The notes: generated by a model from the sequence alone, not told the origin. Shown: positions 43,389 through 55,195, counted from the stretch's first letter. The stretch: 64,000 nucleotides of DNA from Xanthomonas arboricola pv. populi (GCF_002939945.1 NZ_MDEB01000004.1:248001-312000), one strand, 5' to 3'. Numbers and translations: made by a program.

Positions 43389-43703
43389 ATGCCCTGGATC
43401 TATCTGCTGCTGGCCGGCCTGTTCGAGATCGGCTTTGCCATGGGCCTGAAGTACAGCGACGGCTTCACCCGCCTGTGGCCGACGGTGCTGACGATCGGTC
43501 TGGCGGGCATCAGCCTGTGGTTCCTGACCCAGGCGCTGAAGACCATCCCGGTAGGCACCGGTTATGCGATCTGGACCGGGATCGGCGCGCTGGGCGTGAC
43601 CATCGCCGGTATCGCGCTGTTCGGCGACAGCGCGTCGTGGTCGCGTCTGGCATGCATCGGCCTGATCGTGGCCGGCGTGATCGGGCTGAAGCTGGTTGGG
43701 TAG
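43389..43703 (+). CDS. gdx: Small multidrug resistance family exporter, probable guanidinium exporter Gdx (SugE)
   Basis: A 104-residue four-helix inner-membrane protein. Glu13 in LLAGLFEIGFAMGLKYSDG is the coupling carboxylate of SMR proteins, and KTIPVGTGYAIWTGIGALG is typical of the SugE/Gdx branch. Gdx proteins swap guanidinium for protons. The upstream element with two ACGG hairpins strongly supports guanidinium as the substrate. AGGAG lies 7 nt before the ATG at 43389; the longer frame to 43242 runs through the leader and is not coding. Confidence 0.93.
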   Translation: MPWIYLLLAGLFEIGFAMGLKYSDGFTRLWPTVLTIGLAGISLWFLTQALKTIPVGTGYAIWTGIGALGVTIAGIALFGDSASWSRLACIGLIVAGVIGLKLVG

Positions 43704-43723
43704 GCGTGGTCAGTCCTGCGTGG

Positions 43724-43851
43724 TCAGTCCCACTGTGTGGGCCTGACCCCCAAGGTTTGCTACGCAAACCTTGGGCCCCACGCGTAGTCAGTCCCACTGC
43801 GTGGGCCTGCCCCCCAAGGTTTGCTACGCAAACCTTGGGCCCCACTCCGCA
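43724..43851. repeat. Duplicated 64-bp unit with a long palindrome
   Basis: Two near-identical copies, starting at 43724 and 43788. Each holds CCCAAGGTTTGC-TAC-GCAAACCTTGGG, a 12-bp-arm palindrome (43749-43775 and 43813-43839). It lies between gdx and coq7, which face each other. The stretch 43852-43969 after it holds further short hairpins and no gene. Confidence 0.85.
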
Positions 43852-43969
43852 GCATCCTATCCCCGCGCCTTCGGCGCGCCCCCTTAACAAAGGGGGCTAT
43901 GCTCCAGTTGGGCGTTGCGAGGTGTGGGGCCTGGGTTGCTAGGTGTAGCCAGCCCCCAATCCTCGCCGG

Positions 43970-44623
43970 CTACAGCCGGTAGGCGACGGTCTTCATGAGC
44001 TTGGAGGCCAGGGCCATGGCGCTGGGGATCGGGGTCGGGAGCCTGCGTGCGCCTGCCTGTTCGGCCTGGTCGGCGTGGCGTGCCTCGTCGATCTTCATCA
44101 CGCGCAGGATCGCGCGGCTGCGCTGGTCGATCTCCGGCAGGGTTTCCAGATGCTCATCCAGATGGGCTTCGACCTGGCGCTCGGTCTCGACCACGAAGCC
44201 CAGGCTCCAGTCGTCGCCGCGCAATCCGGCCAGGGCACCGAGGGCATAGCTGCCGGCGTACCAGAGCGGGTTGAACAGGCTGGGGCGGCTACCCAGCTCG
44301 TGCAGGCGGTCGGCGCACCAGGCCAGATGGTCGGTTTCCTCCTGCGCCGCCTCCAGCAGATGGTGCTGGGTGTGGGCATCGCGGGCGACAGCGGCCTGGC
44401 CGAAATACAGGCCTTGCGCGCACACCTCGCCGACATGGTTGATCCGCATCAACCCGGCGGCGTGGCGACGTTGGTCCGGTTCCAGTGCGACGTCGGGGGT
44501 GTCTGCGGCCGGGTTGGGCCGCTCGGCGGGCGGATTGCCGAATACCGTGTCCAGCGCGCGTTGCGCTTCGACCAGCAGCCGGTCGAGCGGGCCATGCAGT
44601 CGGAAAGAGGAGATCTGGGTCAT
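43970..44623 (-). CDS. coq7: Demethoxyubiquinol hydroxylase (2-octaprenyl-3-methyl-6-methoxy-benzoquinol hydroxylase)
   Basis: Diiron enzyme for a late hydroxylation in ubiquinone synthesis. It has 217 residues. Iron ligands are in [20 protein letters not shown] and EARHADQAE, the usual E-ExxH pairs. Helices without a signal peptide suggest a peripheral inner-membrane protein. The ATG at 44623 (MTQISSFRL) has AAGAGGAG upstream. It is divergent from rplM. Confidence 0.95.
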   Translation of the reverse strand: MTQISSFRLHGPLDRLLVEAQRALDTVFGNPPAERPNPAADTPDVALEPDQRRHAAGLMRINHVGEVCAQGLYFGQAAVARDAHTQHHLLEAAQEETDHLAWCADRLHELGSRPSLFNPLWYAGSYALGALAGLRGDDWSLGFVVETERQVEAHLDEHLETLPEIDQRSRAILRVMKIDEARHADQAEQAGARRLPTPIPSAMALASKLMKTVAYRL

Positions 44624-44805
44624 GCGCCGATTCTGGCCCCCGGACCGACCCGCTGCCAACCCGCAGAGCTCCGACCAGCCGGCGACTTGCGTGGCCTTGT
44701 GCCGTCCCGTACAATCCCGCCTCTTCTGTTTCGCCTTCACAACGCGTGGCAAAGTTCCAGCGGTCATTGCCGCTGCAATCCGCCCGACCACTCAAGAGTT
44801 TTCTC

Positions 44806-45234
44806 ATGACTACGTTCACCGCCAAGTCCGAGACCGTCCAGCGCGACTGGTATCTCGTTGACGCCGCCGGCAAGACGCTCGGCCGTCTGTCCACCGAACT
44901 GGCTCGCCGTCTGCGCGGCAAGCACAAGCCGGTCTATACCCCGCACGTCGATACCGGCGATTACCTTGTGGTGATCAATGCCGAAAAGATCGTGGTCACG
45001 GGCAACAAGCTGAAAGACAAGAAGTATCACCGCTTCACCGGCTATATCGGTAACCTGAAGACCGAGAGCCTGGAGCAGGCGCTGCAGCGCCACCCGGAGC
45101 GCGTGATCGAAATCGCCGTCAAGGGCATGCTGCCGAAGGGCCCCCTGGGCCGCACCATGTACCGCAAGCTCAAGGTCTATTCGGGTGCCGAGCATCCGCA
45201 CGCCGCCCAGCAGCCGCAAGTTCTGGATATCTAA
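44806..45234 (+). CDS. rplM: 50S ribosomal protein L13
   Basis: A 142-residue ribosomal protein. [39 protein letters not shown] and [10 protein letters not shown] are conserved. rpsI starts 2 nt after the stop, the usual rplM-rpsI operon. Confidence 0.98.
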
Positions 45235-45236
45235 TC

Positions 45237-45629
45237 ATGGCTATCACGCAAAACTACGGCACTGGCCGCCGCAAGTCCTCCACCGCTCGCGTGTTCCTGC
45301 GCAAGGGTACCGGCAACATCACCGTCAACGACCGTCCGCTGGACGAGTTCTTTGGCCGTGAGACTGCGCGCATGATCGTGCGTCAGCCGCTGGAACTCAC
45401 CAAGAACACCGAAAGCTTCGACATCCTGGTCACCGCCTCCGGCGGCGGCACCACCGGTCAGGCCGGTGCGATCCGTCTGGGCATCGCCCGTGCACTGGTC
45501 GAATACGACGAAACCCTGAAGTCCGAGCTGCGCAAGGCCGGCTTCATGACCCGTGACGCCCGCGAAGTCGAGCGTAAGAAGGTCGGTCTGCACAAGGCCC
45601 GTCGCGCAACCCAGTTCTCCAAGCGCTAA
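45237..45629 (+). CDS. rpsI: 30S ribosomal protein S9
   Basis: A 130-residue ribosomal protein. [18 protein letters not shown] opens it, and the basic C-terminal tail ATQFSKR reaches the decoding site in known ribosomes. It is cotranscribed with rplM and followed by a terminator. Confidence 0.98.
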   Translation: MAITQNYGTGRRKSSTARVFLRKGTGNITVNDRPLDEFFGRETARMIVRQPLELTKNTESFDILVTASGGGTTGQAGAIRLGIARALVEYDETLKSELRKAGFMTRDAREVERKKVGLHKARRATQFSKR

Positions 45630-45673
45630 TCCATCGCGTTTGCTGCGCCCCGGTTCGCCCGGGCGCCTGCTTC

Positions 45674-45698
45674 AAAAGCCCGGCCATGCCGGGCTTTT
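45674..45698 (+). terminator. Terminator of the rplM-rpsI operon
   Basis: Perfect 11-bp arms (AAAAGCCCGGC / GCCGGGCTTTT) around CAT, then GTCGTTTTG; 45 nt after rpsI. Confidence 0.88.
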
Positions 45699-46056
45699 GT
45701 CGTTTTGGGGTTTGCGCATTGAGAGCCTGACATCGGCGGCCTGCGACGTGCCGTGTTGCGAGGCAGGTTTTTCCTTGGCCGGGCCTGGTGTTTTCGCAAG
45801 CGCTGGATGGCCATCTCGTGCCACGTGCTAGCGGTGGCGGCGCTTGCGCAGCGGCAAGCGTGATGCTTGCGTAGTGGTCAGTTCTGAGGGTAGTGCCTCT
45901 CTGCTGGGCGCCTGGCTGACGCAACATCCATTCCCGACGAGGGCGGGGTGGGGTCGTCGCCTGCAGCGATCCCTAGTCCGGCCTCGGGACGGCGTAGTTG
46001 CGTGTGCGATACATCCTCGCTGGCTGCGCGGATGCCGGGCAGAGGTGATCGCGCAA
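45699..46056. other. Intergenic region between rpsI and the tRNA genes
   Basis: No gene is supported. The open frames here are Arg/Ala/Ser-rich shadows with no ribosome site or family features. Confidence 0.55.
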
Positions 46057-46087
46057 CAAAAAAGGCCCGATCGTCAGATCGGACCTT
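46057..46087 (-). terminator. Terminator of the tRNA pair
   Basis: On the minus strand AAGGTCCGATC-TGAC-GATCGGGCCTT (one G-U pair) is followed by a run of T, 8 nt after tRNA-Gln. Confidence 0.82.
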
Positions 46088-46094
46088 CTGTGTT

Positions 46095-46168
46095 TGGCTG
46101 CCCCGGATGGATTCGAACCACCGATGCCTGAGTCAGAGTCAGGTGCCTTACCGCTTGGCGACGGGGCA
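46095..46168 (-). tRNA. tRNA-Gln (anticodon CUG)
   Basis: 74 nt with encoded CCA. The acceptor pairs TGCCCCG with CGGGGCA, the anticodon stem is CCTGA/TCAGG around the loop CTCTGAC (anticodon CTG), and the T arm contains GGTTCGAATCC. It is transcribed after tRNA-Met. Confidence 0.95.
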
Positions 46169-46220
46169 ATAAAACGTGTTGGGCCAAGATTATTGCATGC
46201 CTGTGTGTGCATGAACACCT

Positions 46221-46297
46221 TGGTGGCTATGGGTGGACTCGAACCACCGACCCCAGCATTATGAGTGCTGTGCTCTAACCGGCTGAGCTACATAGCC
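46221..46297 (-). tRNA. tRNA-Met (anticodon CAU, elongator type)
   Basis: 77 nt with encoded CCA. Acceptor GGCTATG/CATAGCC, anticodon stem CAGCA/TGCTG around CTCATAA, and T-loop GGTTCGAGTCC. The first acceptor pair is G-C, so it is not an initiator tRNA. CAU could in principle be lysidine-modified for Ile, but the body looks like Met. Confidence 0.93.
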
Positions 46298-46415
46298 TAG
46301 GGAGCCGGCAATTCTTACCAAGCGCTTGCCTGTTGTCAAGCATTTCGTTTTCAGCTTGTGAGCCGGCCGTCGCCGTGGCAGAGTCGGTGACAGTAGATTT
46401 TCAGGAGTCCGCATC

Positions 46416-47033
46416 GTGATCGATCCGGACGGTTTCCGGCCAAACGTCGGCATCGTGCTGATGCGAGAGGATGGTCAGGTGTTCTGGGCACGACGTGTGC
46501 GCAGGGACGGCTGGCAGTTCCCGCAAGGCGGCATGAATACCGACGAGACACCCGTAGAAGCCATGTACCGCGAGTTGCGCGAAGAAACCGGGTTGTTGCC
46601 CGAGCATGTCGAATTGCTCGGTGCGACCCCTGGATGGCTGCGCTATCGCCTGCCCAGCCGGGCAGTACGGCGCAACGAGCGTCAGGTCTGCATTGGCCAG
46701 AAACAGGTGTGGTTCCTGTTGCAGTTCACCGGCCACGAATCTCATCTCAAGCTCGACCACACCGATACGCCCGAGTTCGATCACTGGCGCTGGGTGGATT
46801 TCTGGTACCCGGTCGAGCATGTGGTGATGTTCAAGCGCGGGGTCTATGCGCGCGCGCTGCGCCATCTGGCTCCACTGGCGCAGACCATCGCGGGCTCCGC
46901 GGCGGTTGGAGTGATGCCCGAGCGCGCGCTGGAGGCCTGGTTGCCAGGCAGCAGCGCGGCCGGGCACGACAGTCCGCGCAAGCGTCCACGCAAGCGGGGC
47001 GGGCCTCGTGCGGTACGGATTAATAATGATTAA
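46416..47033 (+). CDS. rppH: RNA pyrophosphohydrolase
   Basis: Removes pyrophosphate from 5'-triphosphate mRNA ends, starting RNase E decay. It has 205 residues. The Nudix box [20 protein letters not shown] (about 37-56) is complete. [11 protein letters not shown] opens it and [17 protein letters not shown] is typical. The basic tail [20 protein letters not shown] is longer than in E. coli. The start is GTG. Confidence 0.96.
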   Translation: MIDPDGFRPNVGIVLMREDGQVFWARRVRRDGWQFPQGGMNTDETPVEAMYRELREETGLLPEHVELLGATPGWLRYRLPSRAVRRNERQVCIGQKQVWFLLQFTGHESHLKLDHTDTPEFDHWRWVDFWYPVEHVVMFKRGVYARALRHLAPLAQTIAGSAAVGVMPERALEAWLPGSSAAGHDSPRKRPRKRGGPRAVRINND

Positions 47034-47040
47034 CGTTTGG

Positions 47041-47071
47041 AATTGACACCTATTCTCGTTTGCGGTGGAAT
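47041..47071 (+). promoter_or_regulatory. bfd promoter with possible Fur site
   Basis: A consensus -35 TTGACA (47043-47048), a 17-bp spacer and TGGAAT (47066-47071). The overlapping stretch AATTGACACCTATTCTCGTTT resembles the right half of Xanthomonas Fur sites (ATTCTCATTT). The Fur assignment is tentative. Confidence 0.5.
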
Positions 47072-47113
47072 CAGTGCCGGTCCTCTCCGGATCGCCAGCA
47101 CCCGACCGATACC

Positions 47114-47323
47114 GTGTACGTCTGCATCTGTAATGGGGTCACCGACCACCAGATCCGCGAAGCGGCCGAGAATGGCTGCGCCAGCCTGGCCGAGCTGACC
47201 ATGCGCACCGGCTGTGGTTCGAACTGTGGGTCGTGCCTGGAGATGGCGGGCGACGTGCTGAGCCAGGCCCATGCGAGTCGCGCCCTGCCGCTGCCCATGC
47301 TCGGGCTTGCCAGCGCTGCCTGA
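47114..47323 (+). CDS. bfd: Bacterioferritin-associated ferredoxin-like (2Fe-2S) protein
   Basis: A 69-residue [2Fe-2S] protein. Cysteines are in YVCICNG and TGCGSNCGSCLEM, the BFD pattern C-x-C with C-x2-C further on, and VTDHQIREAAENGC is conserved. It reduces and releases iron stored in bacterioferritin, whose gene lies 343 bp downstream. The start is the GTG at 47114. Confidence 0.93.
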   Translation: MYVCICNGVTDHQIREAAENGCASLAELTMRTGCGSNCGSCLEMAGDVLSQAHASRALPLPMLGLASAA

Positions 47324-47666
47324 GCGTTCTCCGGGGCGCTGTTGATAGCTGATGCCGAGAGCGGATTGCCGGGGGGGGCGGCTCCCACTGAAGCCGTCCC
47401 CCGCGCCACCAATGCGCTGTCGGTCGGTCGCTTTCCTGGCTGCTGGCGGTCACGTGGTTGGTCAGGATCGACTGCAGTCATGGTTCGCTCCACAGTCTGG
47501 AGTGACTGTTCGACGGAGATCGATGGGCGCGTCGTTCCCGCTGCAGGCCGGATGACGGCCCATCCGGGATCGGACAAGCGTCCCGCAACTGATCACGATT
47601 CGCGTTCCTTCATGCGCTGCGGCAACACGCTACAGTGCGGCCGGCTCACTGTCTCGGAGACATCGC
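47324..47666. other. Intergenic region between bfd and bfr
   Basis: No gene is supported. A GC hairpin is visible near 47370-47404 (GGGGGGGCGGCT ... AGCCGTCCCCC), which may end bfd. TACAGT at 47630-47635 is a candidate -10 for bfr. Confidence 0.5.
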
Positions 47667-48137
47667 ATGAAGGGCGATACCAAGGTCATCGAGTACCTCA
47701 ACAAGGTGCTCTACAACGAACTCACTGCGATCAACCAGTACTTTCTGCACGCCAAGATGTTGAAGAACTGGGGCCTGAAAGAGCTGGCCGAGCACGAGTA
47801 CAAGGAATCCATCGACGAGATGAAGCATGCGGACAAGCTGTCCGACCGCATCCTGTTTCTCGAAGGGCTTCCGAATTTTCAGGCGCTGGGCAAGCTGCGT
47901 ATCGGCGAGAACCCCACCGAGATGTTCCGCTGCGATCTGGCGCTGGAGCGCGAGGCGGTCGCCGTGCTGCGCGAGGCGGTGGCCTATGCGGAGACCGTCA
48001 ACGACTACGTGAGCCGCCAGCTGCTGGTGGACATCCTGGAGTCGGAAGAAGAGCACATCGACTGGCTGGAAACGCAACTGGATCTGGTGGCGCGCATCGG
48101 CGAGCCGAATTACCTGCTGACCAAGCTGGACGACTGA
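47667..48137 (+). CDS. bfr: Bacterioferritin
   Basis: A 156-residue ferritin-like protein that forms 24-mer iron-storage shells with heme between subunits. [20 protein letters not shown] opens it; ferroxidase ligands sit in [28 protein letters not shown] and [15 protein letters not shown]. The Met of IDEMKHAD is the expected heme ligand. TCGGAGA lies before the ATG. It is paired with bfd upstream. Confidence 0.97.
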   Translation: MKGDTKVIEYLNKVLYNELTAINQYFLHAKMLKNWGLKELAEHEYKESIDEMKHADKLSDRILFLEGLPNFQALGKLRIGENPTEMFRCDLALEREAVAVLREAVAYAETVNDYVSRQLLVDILESEEEHIDWLETQLDLVARIGEPNYLLTKLDD

Positions 48138-48475
48138 GGACGCTCAGTGCGGTGCTGGTCAGCGTTGTGTTGAAATCAGCGCAAGAGGGGAGTCAGTAAG
48201 CGCTTGCACTGCGGGGGAGCATGCAGGCGCTGTGGGCGGTGCATGGGTGTTGTGCCGTAGCTGTGATTGTCCGCATGTGGCTTCGCGCGCACCCTCACCC
48301 CAACCCCCGCGCCCCGGCCCGCGATTGCGACGCGGGCGCTGCAGGGCACGCGCGCCAGTGGCGCGCAAACCGTGCCTTCTCGCCCCGGCGGGAGAGGGGC
48401 GAGATTTTTCTTCGCGGAATGTCTTCGACTGCGTCGCCTGGCCGGTTCTTGTCGTCGGCTCCAGGCTTGCGCGGT
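48138..48475. repeat. Intergenic region with a REP-like element
   Basis: Lies between convergent bfr and the histidine kinase gene. The core (48289-48403) has the ends GCACCCTCACCCCAACCCC and CGGGAGAGGGG, the same as 7959-7999 but inverted and with a longer centre that carries its own GC palindromes. No gene is seen. Confidence 0.65.
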
Positions 48476-50782
<2,307 letters not shown>

Positions 50783-52741
50783 TCAGAGCACCGCGTTCGT
50801 GAAGTCGAAGTCCAGCTCCTTGCCGACCGTCTGCACCAGGTTGCCCTGGATGAAGTCCACGCCGCTCATCCACATCGCCGCGGCGGCCTGCGGGTCTTCG
50901 ATGCGCTGGCCGATGATCAGCAGGCCGTGCTGGTGGACGATATTGATCACGCTGCGCAGTTCATCGCGGACTGCCGCGTTGCCGTGGGCATCGGCGAAAC
51001 GGCTGGCCATGCGCACGAAGCTCAGCGGCAGCTGGCTCAGCAGCGCGTTGGCCTCGTCGCCGGGCTCGAACTGACTCAGGCAGAACTGCACGCCGACCGG
51101 CATCAATCTGGCGCAGAACTGCTGCACGGTGACCGCGTGGATCAAGGCATCGTCCAGGCGCAGGTCGACGATCAACGATTGCCCGGCCACGCCGCGCTCG
51201 ACCAGCGCCTTGAGCAGCCAGTCGGCAAAGGCATCGCGCGCCAGCGTACGCGGCGACTGCGACACGAACAGCCGCAGCGGCGGATGGGCATGCTGGTACA
51301 GATGCAGCAGGCCGAGCGCGTGGTCCATGACCTGCTGGTCGAGATCGGCGATGCGTCCGGCCGCTTCGGCGGCGGGAATCACCTGGCCTGCCGACAGCAG
51401 CGTGCCGTCGGCCTGGCGCAGCCGCAGCAGCACCTGGTATTGCGCAGTGTCGCCGCCGGCCACCGCCACGATCGGTTGATACGCCAGTTCGAGCTGGCCT
51501 TCGACCAGGCGCAGTTGCTCCTGTTGTTCGGCCTGGCTGGGGGCCAGATAGGCCTGCACGCCGTCGCTGCGCAGGCGTGCCTGCAGCGCGGTGCGCTCGA
51601 CTGCTTCCAGCGCGCTGCCGGTGTCGTCGAAGCCGCGGCCCAATGCTGCCACGCCGATGGCGCAGCGCACGTGCACCGATTCTTCTTCGCGCACCGGGAA
51701 GGCATGGGCCGACAGCCGCTGGCGGATTTCCAGCGCCTGTTGTTCCAGGTTGGCTTCGGGCATGTCCACGCCCAGCAGCAGGAAGCTGTTGTCGTTCAGG
51801 CGTGCCAGCGGGTACGGGTGCGCGGCACTGGCCAGGCGATGCCCGGCCTGGGTCATCAGGCGCTCGTAGGCGGCATAGCCATAGCGCTCACGCAGGCCGA
51901 GCGCGCTGGCGATTTCGATGAAGAACAGCCCGCCGGCCTGCCTGCGCGCCAGCGCATCGGCGAGCAGTTCCATCACGCGACCGCGCGTCGGCAGGCCGGT
52001 TTCCGGATTGCTGCGCACGCTGACCTGTTCGCCGGCCTGCTGCAGCGCCTGCTGGCGTGCGCGGCGGATGCGGTTGGACACCGCGGCGATCAGGTGACGT
52101 GGGCGGATCGGCTTGGTCAGGAAATCGTCGGCGCCGCTGTCGAGCACTTCGAACTGACGCTCCGGATCCGGGTCGCCGGTGAGAAATACGATCGGCAGCA
52201 ATTGCTGGCCGGGCTGCTGGCGGATCAGGGTGGTCAGGCGGATGCCGTCCAGCTCGGGCATATGCAGGTCCATCAGGATCAGATCCGGGTGGTAGTCCTG
52301 GATCGCCTGCGGCACGCTGGCGGCGGTCATTTCCACCCGCGCATGCATGCCGGCGCCGTGCAGCACGCTCTGCGCAAACAGCGCCTGCGAGCGGTCGTCC
52401 TCGACGATCAGCACGCGGTACGGCGCATCGGCGGCGACGTTGTCATCGCCCTCGCGCGGCGTTGAGGTACCCGATGGCGTCGGCGCTGCTGCAGTCGCGT
52501 CGGCGCTGCTGCCTGATGCAACGGCTTGCACCGGCGCCATCGGCACGATCGATGCGGGTCCGGCAGCGAGCGCAGGCGCCCGAATGATGGCCGCGCTTAC
52601 CGGCTCAGCCAGGTTGGACGCCGCTGCGGCCTCGTCGGCCCAGCGGTGCCAATAGTCGGCCGGCGGCGTCTCGGCGCGCAGTGGACGATTACGCGTGGCG
52701 GTGTCGTCACGGGTGAAAGGAACCGGATCTCGGGCGGCCAT
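50783..52741 (-). CDS. Response regulator with degenerate GGDEF and EAL domains (FimX-like)
   Basis: A 652-residue cytosolic protein. The receiver at about 105-225 is complete (VEDDRS, LMDLHMPELDG, FLTGD, LTKPI). The GGDEF domain (about 245-395) has LNDNSF where GGDEF should be, so no cyclase activity is expected. The EAL domain (about 405-645) starts YQPIVAV but has QVLLRL in place of EALLR, and its metal-site segment reads SQFEPGDEAN instead of DDFGTG, so hydrolysis is not expected. Such proteins, like FimX, bind cyclic di-GMP as sensors. It is coupled to the hybrid kinase gene. I infer phosphorelay input to a c-di-GMP effector, for example for type IV pili or motility. Confidence 0.9.
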   Translation of the reverse strand: MAARDPVPFTRDDTATRNRPLRAETPPADYWHRWADEAAAASNLAEPVSAAIIRAPALAAGPASIVPMAPVQAVASGSSADATAAAPTPSGTSTPREGDDNVAADAPYRVLIVEDDRSQALFAQSVLHGAGMHARVEMTAASVPQAIQDYHPDLILMDLHMPELDGIRLTTLIRQQPGQQLLPIVFLTGDPDPERQFEVLDSGADDFLTKPIRPRHLIAAVSNRIRRARQQALQQAGEQVSVRSNPETGLPTRGRVMELLADALARRQAGGLFFIEIASALGLRERYGYAAYERLMTQAGHRLASAAHPYPLARLNDNSFLLLGVDMPEANLEQQALEIRQRLSAHAFPVREEESVHVRCAIGVAALGRGFDDTGSALEAVERTALQARLRSDGVQAYLAPSQAEQQEQLRLVEGQLELAYQPIVAVAGGDTAQYQVLLRLRQADGTLLSAGQVIPAAEAAGRIADLDQQVMDHALGLLHLYQHAHPPLRLFVSQSPRTLARDAFADWLLKALVERGVAGQSLIVDLRLDDALIHAVTVQQFCARLMPVGVQFCLSQFEPGDEANALLSQLPLSFVRMASRFADAHGNAAVRDELRSVINIVHQHGLLIIGQRIEDPQAAAAMWMSGVDFIQGNLVQTVGKELDFDFTNAVL

Positions 52742-52779
52742 CGATACTCCCTGCAGTCGCGATGATTATGCGATGAACT

Positions 52780-53406
52780 TCACGATAGCGGAGAGCGACG
52801 TGCAGCCGGCGTGGTGGCAGAGCGTATCGGCGCAACCAGCCGACGCATGCCCCGCCACAGCAATCGCCACACCCACCACACCACCAGCGTGGCCAGCACG
52901 CTGGAGCCCACCGCAATACTGAGCGCCAGCCATGGGTGCGCCAGTGCCAGCGCCAGTGCGGTGGTGGCGATGGTGTCTTCGGCCAGCGAGGCCACCCAGT
53001 TGCTGGCCGGTTCCGGCGAGGTGTTGAGCAAGGCGCGGGTGCCGGCCTTGAGGGTATGGCTGGTCAGCGCCACGCCGGCGCCGGCGGCCAGCACGCCCGT
53101 GCTCAGATCGCCATCCGGCGACAGCGTGGCCGCGGCCAGGAAGGCGCCGGCCGGCACGCGTGCCAGCGTCTGCAACAGGTCCCAGCCCGAATCCACGCCG
53201 GGGATCTTGTCGGCGAAGAATTCGGCCACCGCCAGTGCACCGGACGTGCCCAGCACCCACCACGACTGCGCCGGATGCAAGGCGGGCGGCAGCTCGATCC
53301 AGCCGAGCAGGCCGGCCAGGCCGACACCGAAGACGGTGAGATAGACACGGATGCCGGCCAACCAGGCCAGCAGGATGCCGATCACGAACAGATGGGCTTC
53401 GCTCAT
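52780..53406 (-). CDS. DUF4126 family membrane protein
   Basis: A 208-residue inner-membrane protein with about five helices. LAWLAGIRVYLTVFGVGLAG and AVAEFFADKIPGVDSGWD are typical of DUF4126, as is AGAGVALTSHTLKAGTRALLN. Function unknown. The ATG at 53406 has GGAAG upstream. It is divergent from the next gene, and its own strand continues 38 bp later with the FimX-like gene. Confidence 0.85.
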   Translation of the reverse strand: MSEAHLFVIGILLAWLAGIRVYLTVFGVGLAGLLGWIELPPALHPAQSWWVLGTSGALAVAEFFADKIPGVDSGWDLLQTLARVPAGAFLAAATLSPDGDLSTGVLAAGAGVALTSHTLKAGTRALLNTSPEPASNWVASLAEDTIATTALALALAHPWLALSIAVGSSVLATLVVWWVWRLLWRGMRRLVAPIRSATTPAARRSPLS

Positions 53407-53501
53407 GGCGTTGCTTCCTGCGAACAATGCGGAACTATCGGATAACCGCCGGTCCAGCGCCAGCGCGGCGGTTGCCGACGCTCTGGCACACTACGCCGCC
53501 C

Positions 53502-54272
53502 ATGACTGCGCCGGCCCGTCCGGACCCGATGCCCATGCGACCAGCCGCACGCATTCAGATCGTCCAACGTGACCCCGGCGGTGGCCGTTCCAGCGGCCGC
53601 TGGCTGTGGCCGGTGATCGCGCTGGTGTGGCTGGCATCGCTGGGCGGGGCGTGGTGGATGGCCAGCCGGACTGCCGCGCCGCGTCTGGTCGAGGCCGAGG
53701 CGGCACTGCAGCAGGCGCAGCGCAGTCAGGCTCAGCAGCGTCGGCAGATCGCGCAGTTGCAGCAGCGTCAGGTCAATCTGGCGATGTCCGACAAGATCAG
53801 CCGCGCCGCCAACACCGAGGTGCAGGCGTCGCTGGCCGAGCGCGACGAACAGATCGCCGCACTGCGCGCGGATGTGGCGTTCTACGAGCGCCTGGTGGGC
53901 TCCACCGCGCAGCGCAAGGGGCTCAACGCGCACTCGGTGCAATTCACCGCCGAGGCCGGCGGCACCTGGAACTACAGCGTGGTGCTGACCCAGAACCTCA
54001 ACCGCGGCGCGATCAGCCAGGGCCAGCTGCGTTTTGCGGTGGAAGGCGTGCGTGCCGGCAAGCTGGTCACGGTGAGCTGGAACGAGCTGCATCAGAAGCC
54101 TGACGCTGCCGGGCAGCCGTACTCGTTTCGCTATTTCCAGCAATTGGACGGCAGCGTGATCCTGCCGGAGGATTTCACTCCGCAACGTGTCAAAATCTCC
54201 CTGAGCGGCGATGGGGCGCCGGTCAATCAGACATTCGATTGGAAAGTCGCCGGGAATGGCGCGGGGGAGTAG
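53502..54272 (+). CDS. Single-pass membrane protein with coiled coil (DUF6776-like)
   Basis: A 256-residue protein. A membrane helix at about 34-54 ([19 protein letters not shown]) is followed by a Gln/Arg-rich coiled coil (about 60-130) and a C-terminal beta-rich domain ([38 protein letters not shown]). The start is uncertain; the frame opens at 53427. The bactofilin gene begins 3 nt after the stop, so I infer a shared task at the envelope, perhaps as a membrane partner of the bactofilin scaffold. Confidence 0.8.
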   Translation: MTAPARPDPMPMRPAARIQIVQRDPGGGRSSGRWLWPVIALVWLASLGGAWWMASRTAAPRLVEAEAALQQAQRSQAQQRRQIAQLQQRQVNLAMSDKISRAANTEVQASLAERDEQIAALRADVAFYERLVGSTAQRKGLNAHSVQFTAEAGGTWNYSVVLTQNLNRGAISQGQLRFAVEGVRAGKLVTVSWNELHQKPDAAGQPYSFRYFQQLDGSVILPEDFTPQRVKISLSGDGAPVNQTFDWKVAGNGAGE

Positions 54273-54275
54273 CTC

Positions 54276-54725
54276 ATGTTCGGAAACAAATCCAACCGTG
54301 GTGCGCAGACCGTGGTCGACACCTTGATCGGGCCGCAGGTGGTCATCCGCGGCGACCTGATGTTCAGTGGCGGGCTGTATGTGGAAGGCCGCATCCTGGG
54401 CAAGGTGATTGCGGACGACGGCGCCAGCGCCACCTTGACGGTGGCCGAGCAGGGCAGCATCGAAGGCGAGGTGCGCGCGCCGGTGGTGATCATCAACGGC
54501 CAGTTGACCGGCGATGTGCATGCTGCCGAGCGGGTCGAACTGGCCGCCAACGCGCGGGTGCAGGGCAATGTGCATTACCAGGTGGTGGAGATGAGCGCCG
54601 GCGCGCAGCTCACCGGCCGCCTGATCCATGCCGCCACCGCCGGGGCGACCGCTGCGTTGCCGGCGCCGGAGGTCGGCCGCGCCGAGCTGGTCAAGGCCTT
54701 GCAGGCCGAGCCTGCCGACGCCTGA
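54276..54725 (+). CDS. Bactofilin (polymer-forming cytoskeletal protein)
   Basis: A 149-residue protein whose core (about 15-115) is the right-handed beta helix of the DUF583/bactofilin family, with repeating hydrophobic and Gly steps ([48 protein letters not shown]). Bactofilins polymerise without nucleotide and place wall enzymes or shape structures at the membrane. The tail is Ala/Glu-rich. It is cotranscribed with the upstream coiled-coil membrane protein. Confidence 0.93.
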   Translation: MFGNKSNRGAQTVVDTLIGPQVVIRGDLMFSGGLYVEGRILGKVIADDGASATLTVAEQGSIEGEVRAPVVIINGQLTGDVHAAERVELAANARVQGNVHYQVVEMSAGAQLTGRLIHAATAGATAALPAPEVGRAELVKALQAEPADA

Positions 54726-54808
54726 GGGCGTGGCCTGCGGCTGAAGCGGGGTGTCGGGTTTGGCAGGCAGCGCTTGAAGTGGGCCCGCCTGGCCCCCATG
54801 CTGATGCC

Positions 54809-55195
54809 ATGAGCACGCTCGTTTCGCTTCCCACCGCCGCCCCGGCCCCGGACTATCAGTCCATCGACCGGCCGCTGAACTTTTCCGTGGCCGCCGCCAG
54901 CAAGGTGCGCGAGCTGATCCAGGAAGAAGGCAACGCCGAGCTGGCGTTGCGTGTCTATATCCAGGGTGGCGGCTGTTCCGGCTTCCAGTACGGCTTCGAG
55001 TTCGACGAGAACCGCGCCGAGGACGACCTGGCCGTGGCCACCGACGGGGTGACGTTGCTGGTCGACCCGCTGAGCCTGCAGTACCTGATGGGGGCCGAAG
55101 TGGACTACACCGAAAGCCTGACCGGCGCGCAGTTCGTGATCCGCAATCCGAACGCCAAGACCACCTGTGGGTGCGGTAGCAGCTTCAGCGTCTGA
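54809..55195 (+). CDS. erpA: A-type iron-sulfur cluster carrier (ErpA-like)
   Basis: A 128-residue carrier that delivers Fe-S clusters to target proteins. The three Cys ligands are in [11 protein letters not shown] and [11 protein letters not shown]. The N-terminal 20 residues are a Pro/Ala-rich extension. It is a single gene without isc or suf neighbours, which favours ErpA over IscA or SufA. Confidence 0.92.
   Translation: MSTLVSLPTAAPAPDYQSIDRPLNFSVAAASKVRELIQEEGNAELALRVYIQGGGCSGFQYGFEFDENRAEDDLAVATDGVTLLVDPLSLQYLMGAEVDYTESLTGAQFVIRNPNAKTTCGCGSSFSV

Noticed and set aside
45844-46131. 95-codon open frame running into tRNA-Gln
   Set aside because: Overlaps a terminator and the tRNA gene; composition like the surrounding non-coding DNA.
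47342-48199. 285-codon open frame across the bfd-bfr gap and bfr
   Set aside because: Out-of-frame shadow of bfr extended into non-coding DNA.
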